Source: Bifidobacterium breve (GTDB taxonomy: Bacteria > Actinomycetota > Acidimicrobiia > Acidimicrobiales > Ilumatobacteraceae). Taken from it: DNA of 5,169 nt. Under the pieces are notes generated by a model. The model searched no databases. It was not told where the DNA came from and worked only from the letters and a program-made list of their open reading frames with translations. The position numbers and the translations under genes were made by a program. The stretch is from positions 1 to 5,169 of the forward strand of contig CAMBWL010000074.1 of NCBI GenBank assembly GCA_945871625.1, read 5' to 3'. Of this stretch, positions 1-5,169 are shown piece by piece; within the stretch, counting starts at the first letter, position 1; the number at the start of each line of letters is the position of its first letter.

Positions 1-171
1 TTGCCCGAGAAAAGAAGTAAAAAATCCGACGCCGACGATGAACCCGAGTGCCGATTCGGCGATACCAAAGTTGTTGCGGAAGTCGTCGAGCATCGTAAAC
101 ATCACGCCGTAAAGGCACGATGACGAACCAATTGCAAAAAGCAGCGTCAACACAATTCGCTGTTTATTCAC
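1..171 (-). CDS. MFS transporter, N-terminal fragment (gene runs off the left edge)
   Basis: Reading the minus strand from a GTG at 171 gives 57 codons open to the window edge. The short basic N-terminus (MNKQR) leads into a hydrophobic helix at about residues 6-27. Next comes an acidic-amphipathic loop with DDFRNNFGIAES (29-40), then the start of a second helix rich in Gly and Phe (41-57). A first helix, a loop of the type 'D-F-x-x-x-F-G-[IL]-[ST/A]' and a glycine-rich second helix are typical of the first two segments of major facilitator superfamily permeases, which move small solutes across the inner membrane. GTG 171 is the only plausible start because an in-frame TAG lies at 183-181; no clear Shine-Dalgarno is seen. 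The gene is divergent from the aldehyde dehydrogenase at 225, so shared regulation is possible, but the substrate cannot be told from this fragment. Another multi-helix transporter family is a less likely alternative. Confidence 0.72.
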   Translation of the reverse strand, partial: MNKQRIVLTLLFAIGSSSCLYGVMFTMLDDFRNNFGIAESALGFIVGVGFFTSFLGQ

Positions 172-224
172 CCGATAAATCTAGCGTTTCTGATTGAAGC
201 CACGGTTGCGTAAGACTGAACAAT
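172..224. promoter_or_regulatory. Divergent intergenic region between MFS transporter and aldehyde dehydrogenase
   Basis: These 53 bp are the only non-coding DNA between two divergent start codons, so the promoters of both genes must lie here or extend into the opposite gene. I could not find a convincing -35/-10 pair with standard spacing, a strong Shine-Dalgarno for either gene, or a clear dyad. The assignment rests on position only. Confidence 0.4.
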
Positions 225-1679
225 ATGAAGAACGAATCACCAAAACTAAATGCATCGCAACCGCTTGATTCTTTGATTGCCGGCAGATGGATTGCACACA
301 AATCAAAGGTTGCAGTCACGAACCCTGTTGATGGTTCGACACTGGCTCAAGTTTCAAGCGCATCACCAGATGATTGTTTGTCGGCTGTCGACGCGGCACA
401 AAACGCATTTATTTCGTGGAAGTCGACTGCGCCGCGAGTGCGTGCTGAGATATTGCGCAAAAGTTTTGAAATTATGATCGCCGAACAAGAATCGTTGGCG
501 CGATTGATCACTCTCGAAAACGGCAAAGTGCTGAGCGATGCCCGCGCCGAGGTTGCGTATGCCGCCGAATTTTTTCGTTGGTTCAGCGAGGAAGCCGTGC
601 GTATTGACGGCGACTATCGACGAGCACCGAGTGGCGCCAATTGGTTGATGGTCTCACGGCAACCTGTTGGTGTTGCGCTGTTGGCGACCCCATGGAATTT
701 TCCAGCGGCAATGGCAACACGAAAGATCGGACCAGCCCTAGCGGCTGGTTGCACGGTCGTCTTGAAGCCCGCGAGCGAGACGCCATTGACTGCATTGGCG
801 ATCGCAGAAATTATGCAACGCGCAGGTGTGCCAGATGGCGTGATCAATGTCGTTGTGCCAAGCCCGTCGGGGCCTGCAGTAAGTGCAATGTTGAAATCAG
901 ACAAGGTGCGCAAACTTTCGTTCACTGGTTCGACGCCAATTGGTTCGCTGTTGTTGGCGCAAGCCGCAGAAAAAGTTATCAACTGCACCATGGAACTTGG
1001 CGGTAATGCACCGTTCATTGTTTTCGAAGATGCTGATCTTGCGGCCGCAATCGACGGCGCGATGTTGGCCAAGATGCGCAACGGTGGCGCTGCCTGTACG
1101 GCGGCCAACAGATTTTTTGTGCATGAAAAAATCTATGACGCATTCGCCGAACTATTAACCGCACGCATGAGTGCGCTCGTCTTGGGTGATGGACTCGATG
1201 CCAAAACAACTGTTGGTCCGCTGGTGTCGAAATCGCAACAACAACAAGTTGCCAAGTTGGTCGACGAGGCAAAAAGTTTTGGCGCCAAAGTTATGTGTGG
1301 CGGCAACGCATCAACAGACGGATCTTTCGGCTACTTTCCGACGGTGCTCACAGATGTTTCGTTTGACGCACCAATTTTGCGAACCGAAATTTTTGGGCCA
1401 GTTGCACCGTTGGTGCGATTCAGTGACAGCGACGACATTTTGGCGCATGCCAACAATGTCGAACATGGTCTCGTTTCATATGTCTTCACGCGCGATTTGG
1501 GTCGGGGCATGCGAGTTTCTGAGGGGCTTGAGTCTGGAATGGTCGGACTCAATCGCGGGCTAGTTTCTGACCCCGCCGCACCATTTGGTGGCGTTAAGCA
1601 ATCTGGTCTTGGTCGCGAAGGCGCCCACGACGGCTTATTGGCATTTCTTGAAACTAAATATGTCGCCGGAAACTGGTAG
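225..1679 (+). CDS. Succinate-semialdehyde dehydrogenase-type aldehyde dehydrogenase
   Basis: This is a complete 484-residue ALDH-superfamily enzyme, the usual length for GabD-type proteins. It oxidises an aldehyde to the acid with NAD(P)+ in the cytosol. Visible landmarks are PWNFP with oxyanion Asn158, Lys181 in KPASETP, the Rossmann-loop FTGS at 233-236, general base Glu257 in MELGG, nucleophile Cys291, and Glu388 in EIFGP. The C-terminal block PFGGVKQSGLGREG (453-466) followed by LETKYV is typical of succinate-semialdehyde dehydrogenases. Arg166 (ATRK), Arg285 six residues before the cysteine, and Ser448 align by motif spacing with the residues human SSADH uses to hold the succinate carboxylate, which supports this substrate. 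The Ser in KPAS, rather than Glu, is compatible with NADP+ use. Unlike human and many bacterial SSADHs, there is no second cysteine two residues after the nucleophile. The ATG at 225 is preceded by an in-frame stop at 195-197 and there is no other good start. No gabT or gabP neighbour is visible, so a GABA role is unproven; a related semialdehyde is the main alternative. Confidence 0.88.
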   Translation: MKNESPKLNASQPLDSLIAGRWIAHKSKVAVTNPVDGSTLAQVSSASPDDCLSAVDAAQNAFISWKSTAPRVRAEILRKSFEIMIAEQESLARLITLENGKVLSDARAEVAYAAEFFRWFSEEAVRIDGDYRRAPSGANWLMVSRQPVGVALLATPWNFPAAMATRKIGPALAAGCTVVLKPASETPLTALAIAEIMQRAGVPDGVINVVVPSPSGPAVSAMLKSDKVRKLSFTGSTPIGSLLLAQAAEKVINCTMELGGNAPFIVFEDADLAAAIDGAMLAKMRNGGAACTAANRFFVHEKIYDAFAELLTARMSALVLGDGLDAKTTVGPLVSKSQQQQVAKLVDEAKSFGAKVMCGGNASTDGSFGYFPTVLTDVSFDAPILRTEIFGPVAPLVRFSDSDDILAHANNVEHGLVSYVFTRDLGRGMRVSEGLESGMVGLNRGLVSDPAAPFGGVKQSGLGREGAHDGLLAFLETKYVAGNW

Positions 1680-1682
1680 TAG

Positions 1683-2060
1683 TCAGTTCGCTTTACGAGA
1701 GATAGTTATCGCCCACCAGATCAACAGAAACTGAAAAGGCAAACGCCCGTAAGCCACTAGTTGCTGGCCGAGTTCTCTGTCCCGCCAGTCATATGCCATA
1801 TATAGGTTGCCGGGATAAACGGCGATAAACAGCACCACCGCGCCCCAAGCAGCTCGTTTGCGTGTTTTCAGATTAAACAAGCCAATAGCGATCGCTATTT
1901 CGGCCAAACCGCTGATGTACGTATACAAACTTGGGTCGCCAGGCAGCCACTTGGGGATCAACGCATTGAATTGGTCTGGCACAGCAAAGTGAGAGACACC
2001 CGCGACCCCAAGAAACGTGGCGAGCAGGTAGGCGGAAATTGGTTTGATTGATTTACTCAC
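1683..2060 (-). CDS. DoxX-like small integral membrane protein
   Basis: This is a 125-residue protein with four predicted membrane helices at about residues 8-24, 46-63, 69-89 and 104-121. It carries features of the DoxX/DoxD-like family: GVSHF near the end of helix 1 (21-25), a following Pro, a loop with IPKWLP (35-40), SGLAE with a buried Glu54 in helix 2, YPGN (82-85) at the end of helix 3, and GRLPFQ (105-110) entering helix 4. The family is widespread but its function is poorly defined; links to redox or quinone chemistry exist for some members only. The start is GTG at 2060, and no strong Shine-Dalgarno precedes it. An imperfect dyad sits 8 bp upstream. The gene is convergent with the aldehyde dehydrogenase, with 3 bp between stops, and divergent from the Nudix-like gene. 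Membrane localisation is secure from the sequence; a specific function is not. Confidence 0.8.
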   Translation of the reverse strand: MSKSIKPISAYLLATFLGVAGVSHFAVPDQFNALIPKWLPGDPSLYTYISGLAEIAIAIGLFNLKTRKRAAWGAVVLFIAVYPGNLYMAYDWRDRELGQQLVAYGRLPFQFLLIWWAITISRKAN

Positions 2061-2068
2061 CGCTACAT

Positions 2069-2093
2069 GATGCCACGAATTTGCCGTGCCATC
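2069..2093. repeat. Imperfect inverted repeat, candidate operator or hairpin
   Basis: The left arm GATGCCACG (2069-2077) and right arm CGTGCCATC (2085-2093) are reverse complements except at the central base of each arm (C opposite C). They are separated by a 7-base AT-rich spacer. The dyad lies 8 bp upstream of the DoxX-like start and 41 bp upstream of the Nudix-like start. It could be a binding site for a dimeric regulator, or a hairpin in the DoxX-like mRNA leader that would cover its ribosome binding region. The dyad is directly visible; any role is inferred from position. Confidence 0.4.
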
Positions 2094-2123
2094 TGAGACA
2101 ATGTTTGTTAACTAAAAATTTTT

Positions 2124-2127
2124 GGAG
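2124..2127 (+). promoter_or_regulatory. Ribosome binding site deciding the TTG start of the Nudix-like gene
   Basis: GGAG lies 7 bases before the TTG at 2135. It directly follows an A5T5 tract. It is the best Shine-Dalgarno in the window and is the reason for preferring TTG 2135 over the in-frame ATG at 2048, which would sit inside the opposite-strand DoxX-like gene. Confidence 0.7.
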
Positions 2128-2134
2128 CAATAAA

Positions 2135-2671
2135 TTGGGCGAGATTACCGACACACGAACAAACTGGCTAGATAACAACCAGCTTGAACAAGTGCGCGGT
2201 CAAGTTCCACTCGTCTATATTGACGCGGTCCCCGTGCGGGTCAACGAACTAGGCATTGTGACTCATGTTGGCATGCTTTTGCGACAAGCCCCTGACGGTT
2301 CGATTTCGCGGACGGTTGTCTCGGGTCGCGTTTTGCTCAACGAACGAATTCGTGAAGCGCTGTTGCGTCATATTGAAAAAGATTTGGGGTCGATGGCTCT
2401 CCCAAAAATTCCGCCAGAACCTGCGCCATTCACGATCGTCGAATATTTCACGGATCCAGATATCAGTGGCTTTCATGATCCGCGACATCATGCAGTGAGT
2501 CTCGCGTTCGTCGTTCCAGTTTCTGGTGATTGTCAACCGTCTCAACAGGCCTTGGATTTAGGTTGGTACACACCAGAGCAGGCGATCAGCGCTGAGATGC
2601 GACGCGAAATGACAGGCGGCCATGACCGTCTCGTTCGTTTGGCGCTTGCTTCTGTGGGTGTTCTGCCGTGA
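2135..2671 (+). CDS. DUF4916-type Nudix-like protein
   Basis: From the TTG at 2135 this is a 178-residue soluble protein. The sequence from NWLDNNQLEQ through VYIDAVPVRV, the SGRVLLNERIREALLRH segment, EKDLG, the HDPRHHAVSLAFVVPV block and the final LGWYTPEQA matches the layout I know for actinobacterial proteins annotated as NUDIX hydrolase DUF4916. The Nudix box is at residues 64-85: Gly64 and the Glu six residues later are present, but the core that should read R-E-x-x-E-E-x-G reads R-H-I-E-K-D-L-G. The metal-binding glutamates are therefore replaced by Lys and Asp, and the preceding Glu by His. Hydrolysis of a nucleoside diphosphate compound is not assured, and I recall the same degeneracy across the family. 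The upstream in-frame ATG at 2048 would add 29 residues with no family resemblance and overlap the divergent gene. The stop TGA overlaps the ATG of the Fpg/Nei-like gene, implying co-transcription and translational coupling. Confidence 0.82.
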   Translation: MGEITDTRTNWLDNNQLEQVRGQVPLVYIDAVPVRVNELGIVTHVGMLLRQAPDGSISRTVVSGRVLLNERIREALLRHIEKDLGSMALPKIPPEPAPFTIVEYFTDPDISGFHDPRHHAVSLAFVVPVSGDCQPSQQALDLGWYTPEQAISAEMRREMTGGHDRLVRLALASVGVLP

Positions 2672-3546
2672 TGTTCGCTTTGTTGAACTCGACGCAGCGA
2701 CAAGCGGCGTCATTACGCGTCGCCCTGATCGGTAAAAATACGAATTCAGTGACGATCGCAGAAGATGTCGTGCTCAGCCCAAAGATTGGCAGCGTAATTG
2801 AAGAAGTTCGTGCCATCGGGCGTGAAATTGAAATCGTTTGGGATGATGGAGTCGTGCTGCGAACAAAACTTCAAATTCGCGGCTCTTGGCAAATTTTTCG
2901 TATGGCCGAGTGGCAGAAAAAAAACCGTGGTATCGCAAAAGTTGTGATTCAAGTCGAAGGTTGCATCGCCGCGTGTTTTGGTATTGCGGAGATTGAGACG
3001 CACCACGATTTTGATCCGCGTCGCCACCCATTGCTGGGTCGGCATGGCCCAGACTTATCAGACTCGCGAACCGATTTAGAACTGTGCGTCGATTTGATGC
3101 TCAGTTATCAAGACGCCGACGCGACAATCGCTGAAGTTTTGCTAGATCAGCGGGTGATGCGAGGCATCGGCAATGTGTTTCGCTGTGAATTGCTATGGAC
3201 ATGCGAACTGCATCCGTGGGCAAAAGTTAGTTCGCTCAATCGCGACGAGTGTCGCGAACTCGTTTCGATCGCAGCCGAGTTGCTGCAATCTCAACATGCA
3301 ACCCAAGATCGCACGCTTGCCGTTTATGGTCGGCATGGCAAAAATTGTCAGCGATGCAACGGCCAGGTGCGCGTGACACATCACGGTGAAGCCAATCGGG
3401 TTCTCTACTGGTGTGCCGACTGTCAGACCCGTCATGCGGGCACGAGTTCAAGTCGCTATGTGACAGAGCACGATACGCCGCCGGGTGTGCATCCAGCAGA
3501 ATTTATTTATCTTTCAGAATTAGAGCGCGCACGAAAATCAGGCTGA
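2671..3546 (+). CDS. Fpg/Nei-family DNA glycosylase homologue lacking the catalytic N-terminus
   Basis: This is a 291-residue protein counted from ATG 2671. The N-terminal beta domain (about 1-115) includes QAASLRVALIGK, alignable with the family helix A, and a GSW motif at 71-73. The helix-two-turn-helix follows, with LLDQRVMRGIGNVFRCELLW (157-176) and the conserved Asn168. A zinc finger uses Cys226, Cys229, Cys248 and Cys251, with Arg243 at the position of the DNA-binding arginine five residues before the third cysteine. About 40 residues follow the finger. Family enzymes excise oxidised bases using Pro2 as nucleophile and Glu3, usually in MPEGDTV or MPEGPE. Here the first residues are MFALLNSTQ, so both are absent. 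The RGK lysine region reads IGR (Arg51), and the usual H-L-x-M-T-G strand reads KLQIRG. DNA binding looks preserved; glycosylase/lyase activity by the standard mechanism does not. A GTG at 2668 would only add one Met. The closest resemblance is to actinobacterial Nei2. It is coupled to the Nudix-like gene by TGATG, with a weak GTGGGTG upstream. Confidence 0.85.
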   Translation: MFALLNSTQRQAASLRVALIGKNTNSVTIAEDVVLSPKIGSVIEEVRAIGREIEIVWDDGVVLRTKLQIRGSWQIFRMAEWQKKNRGIAKVVIQVEGCIAACFGIAEIETHHDFDPRRHPLLGRHGPDLSDSRTDLELCVDLMLSYQDADATIAEVLLDQRVMRGIGNVFRCELLWTCELHPWAKVSSLNRDECRELVSIAAELLQSQHATQDRTLAVYGRHGKNCQRCNGQVRVTHHGEANRVLYWCADCQTRHAGTSSSRYVTEHDTPPGVHPAEFIYLSELERARKSG

Positions 3547-5169
3547 GGCGATTGCCGAGATAATTTCGGTACGGGTCGCACGCCACGCGGGAAACACAGC
3601 AGCAATCACGCCGATAACAAAGGCGCCGACCAAGATGATGATCGTGTTGGTGATTGGCAATGTGAATGCGCTGAAGCCTGAATCGTTGAGCGACACGACA
3701 ATCACGATGCCGGTCAAAATGCCGAGTACAACACCCGTCGCGGCGCCAAATAGCGATGTGATGACGCTCTCCCAACGCACCATCGTGCGAACCTGCGAGC
3801 GAGTCATACCAACAGCGCGCAACAAACCGATTTCGCGTCGGCGTTCGAAGACCGAAAGCAAAAGTGTGATGATGATGCCGACGATGGCGATGATCACCGA
3901 CAAGAACAATAGGCCGTAAATTAGTGCCAGAAATTGGTCGACCTGTCCCGCTTGTGTGTCGATGTACTCGTCGCGACTTTCGAGTTTGCCGATGCCAAGG
4001 TCTGCGCTGACCGCTGAGATCACAGTTCGTGCACTTTCGTCGCTGACACCTTCGGCGGCTTTGATGTAGACGAAACTGTCGAACAGTGGCGTGTTTGATC
4101 CTTCAAAAAGTTCGCGGCTAACCGCATAGTTGCCGTATGCATCGGTGTATGTGCCAGCGACCGTTAGTTGCATCGATCGACCATCAACGAGAGTGACCTG
4201 CACGCTCGAACCGACAGTCAGGTTTTTGTCGAGTGCTTTGTCGGACTCGACCAGAATCTCGTTTTTACCCAAACCTTTTTGTGTGCCTTCAACCATCGCG
4301 AGGTCGTATAAGCCATCGGCAGTTTTTGGATTAAACACCAAAACGAACGGTGACTCATCGCCAACTTTGGCGGCGATGAAACCGACTCCAGTGGCTTGAG
4401 CAACTTCAGGTAGTTGGTCGATTTGGTCGGTGGTGCTGATCGGTATACCACCGAAGCCGCGACTGTTGACGCTGAGTGCGTAGTCGCCGCGAAATGAACT
4501 GCCAATCGATTCACGAATTTCGTTCTTCACGCTTGCGGCGAGTGCGGTGAAGGCCGTAACTAGTGCGACGCCAATTAAGACGGGCGCTGCCGTGCGAGCG
4601 GTGCGCTTCGGGTTGCGCGCTGCATTTTGTTGCGACATCGCACCAGTCACGCCGCGTAACGCCACAACTGGTTTGCCGAGCAGAACCGCAACCGGTTTTG
4701 AAAGCGCAGGGCCGATAACGAGAACGCCGGCGAATACGCCAAGTACGCCAAGACCCAAAATCGTTACGGGTGCACCGTTGATTGAAGCGACAAGTGCAAC
4801 TGCACCGGCGACAATTAACACGAGACCGATAGTCACTCGGCGGGTAAGTTTTTGAACTGTATCAAGTGCGGTGTCGCGCATCGCGGCCACTGGTGGCACG
4901 CGTCCCGACCGAAGTGCCGGCAAAATTGCCGAAAGAATCGTGATGACTGTGCCGATCAAAACTGTTCGTGCAATCGCGCCAGTTTCTATGGTTAGACCCG
5001 ATGTCGGAATTTCAAGCCCAATCGCGTTGAGCAGCGCACTTAGCGCTCGTGAGAGACCGATGCCAGAAACGAAACCAATCACAGAACCGAGCACACCAAC
5101 AATCAGTGCTTCGACTAAAAGCGAAACTGTGACTTGGCGACGACTTGCGCCGATTGCGCGCAGCAACGC
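3538..5169 (-). CDS. ABC transporter permease, MacB/FtsX type (5' end beyond the right edge)
   Basis: 543 residues of the C-terminal part are visible; residue numbers here count from the Leu codon at 5166-5164. The fragment opens in the middle of one FtsX-type domain with LLRAIGASRRQV, the cytoplasmic coupling-helix signature, then helices at about 15-38 and 67-90. Further helices lie at about 112-130 and 135-155, and NPKRTARTAAPVLIGVA leads into a helix at 192-212. A large extracytoplasmic domain of the MacB-periplasmic type follows (about 215-405). The second FtsX domain has helices at about 412-440, 463-492 and 507-528, with ERRREIGLLRAVGMTRSQV (441-459) repeating the coupling motif. This two-FtsX-domain architecture belongs to permeases of the MacB/LolC type, which work with a separate ATPase in mechanotransmission, lipoprotein handling or efflux rather than classical import. 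Actinobacterial members are usually around 850 residues, so roughly 300 are missing off the edge. The in-frame TTG at 5166 is not a believable start, since homology continues across it. The stop overlaps the Fpg/Nei-like gene by 9 bp tail to tail. Confidence 0.9.
   Translation of the reverse strand, partial: ALLRAIGASRRQVTVSLLVEALIVGVLGSVIGFVSGIGLSRALSALLNAIGLEIPTSGLTIETGAIARTVLIGTVITILSAILPALRSGRVPPVAAMRDTALDTVQKLTRRVTIGLVLIVAGAVALVASINGAPVTILGLGVLGVFAGVLVIGPALSKPVAVLLGKPVVALRGVTGAMSQQNAARNPKRTARTAAPVLIGVALVTAFTALAASVKNEIRESIGSSFRGDYALSVNSRGFGGIPISTTDQIDQLPEVAQATGVGFIAAKVGDESPFVLVFNPKTADGLYDLAMVEGTQKGLGKNEILVESDKALDKNLTVGSSVQVTLVDGRSMQLTVAGTYTDAYGNYAVSRELFEGSNTPLFDSFVYIKAAEGVSDESARTVISAVSADLGIGKLESRDEYIDTQAGQVDQFLALIYGLLFLSVIIAIVGIIITLLLSVFERRREIGLLRAVGMTRSQVRTMVRWESVITSLFGAATGVVLGILTGIVIVVSLNDSGFSAFTLPITNTIIILVGAFVIGVIAAVFPAWRATRTEIISAIASA

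Larger units (their letters stand above)
2061..2134. promoter_or_regulatory. Divergent intergenic region between DoxX-like and Nudix-like genes
   Basis: These 74 bp separate the GTG start of the DoxX-like gene from the preferred TTG start of the Nudix-like gene and should hold both promoters. The region contains a 25-bp imperfect inverted repeat (2069-2093), an AT-rich stretch with an A5T5 tract at 2114-2123, and a GGAG ribosome binding site at 2124-2127. I did not find a standard -35/-10 pair that I would defend. Confidence 0.5.

Noticed and set aside
191..216. TTGAAG and TAAGAC as -35 and -10 boxes for the aldehyde dehydrogenase
   Set aside because: The spacing is only 11 bases, too short for a sigma-70-type promoter.
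614..1108. 164-residue minus-strand open frame inside the aldehyde dehydrogenase gene
   Set aside because: It is fully antisense to a gene with clear family motifs, has no recognisable domain and no ribosome binding site, and is a codon-bias shadow.
1236..1247. (CAA)4 triplet repeat in the dehydrogenase gene
   Set aside because: It encodes four Gln in a surface-type helix region. It is short and in frame, with no sign of a functional repeat.
2048..2134. Longer Nudix-like protein starting at the in-frame ATG 2048
   Set aside because: The added 29 residues show no family resemblance, the start lies within the opposite-strand DoxX-like gene, and a well-spaced GGAG stands before TTG 2135.
2596..2672. 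A hidden MPEGDT-like N-terminus for the Fpg/Nei-like gene in another frame, joined by a frameshift
   Set aside because: I read all three plus frames across the junction. None encodes P-E-G-D or a similar motif, and the alignable part begins at the expected distance from ATG 2671.
3635..3919. 94-residue plus-strand open frame, and similar ones at 4130-4399 and 4547-4855
   Set aside because: All are antisense to the ABC permease. Their Thr/Pro/Met-rich compositions are what reverse-reading membrane-helix codons gives.
5164..5166. TTG 5166 as the true start of the ABC permease
   Set aside because: The reading frame continues to the edge, and the sequence there is the middle of an FtsX domain, so the gene is simply cut by the window.

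Overview
The window looks like chromosomal DNA from an actinobacterium of intermediate GC content (roughly half G+C by eye). Two genes point that way: a DUF4916-type Nudix-like protein, a family I associate with Actinomycetota, and a Nei2-like Fpg/Nei-family protein. A freshwater or marine Acidimicrobiia lineage would fit the GC and the gene styles, but that placement is inference. Three of the genes are best started at GTG or TTG. No RNA gene, CRISPR array, insertion sequence, prophage or plasmid function is visible. Coding density is very high and the only gaps are two short divergent intergenic regions.

Layout from left to right. (1) The 5' end of an MFS transporter gene on the minus strand, cut by the left edge (1-171). 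(2) A 53-bp divergent gap. (3) A complete plus-strand aldehyde dehydrogenase of the succinate-semialdehyde dehydrogenase type (225-1679). (4) A small four-helix DoxX-like membrane protein on the minus strand (1683-2060), whose stop lies 3 bp from the dehydrogenase stop. (5) A 74-bp divergent gap carrying a 25-bp imperfect dyad and the ribosome binding site of the next gene. (6) A plus-strand Nudix-like DUF4916 gene (2135-2671) joined by a TGATG overlap to (7) an Fpg/Nei-family gene (2671-3546). (8) A minus-strand MacB/FtsX-type ABC transporter permease (3538 to beyond the right edge), overlapping gene 7 tail to tail by 9 bp.

The most interesting part is the coupled pair 6-7. The Fpg/Nei homologue keeps the helix-two-turn-helix and the four-cysteine zinc finger with its DNA-binding arginine. 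Its N-terminus, however, lacks the Pro2-Glu3 catalytic pair that defines the glycosylase/AP-lyase family, and the usual catalytic lysine position reads Arg. Its partner has a Nudix box with the metal-binding glutamates replaced. The pair recalls the MutT/MutM oxidised-guanine system, but in both members the catalytic signature is degenerate. They may be a DNA-binding or sensing module rather than repair enzymes; this is inference.

The remaining genes appear to be unconnected housekeeping or accessory functions: semialdehyde oxidation, small-molecule transport, a membrane protein of unknown role, and lipoprotein or efflux-type ABC export.
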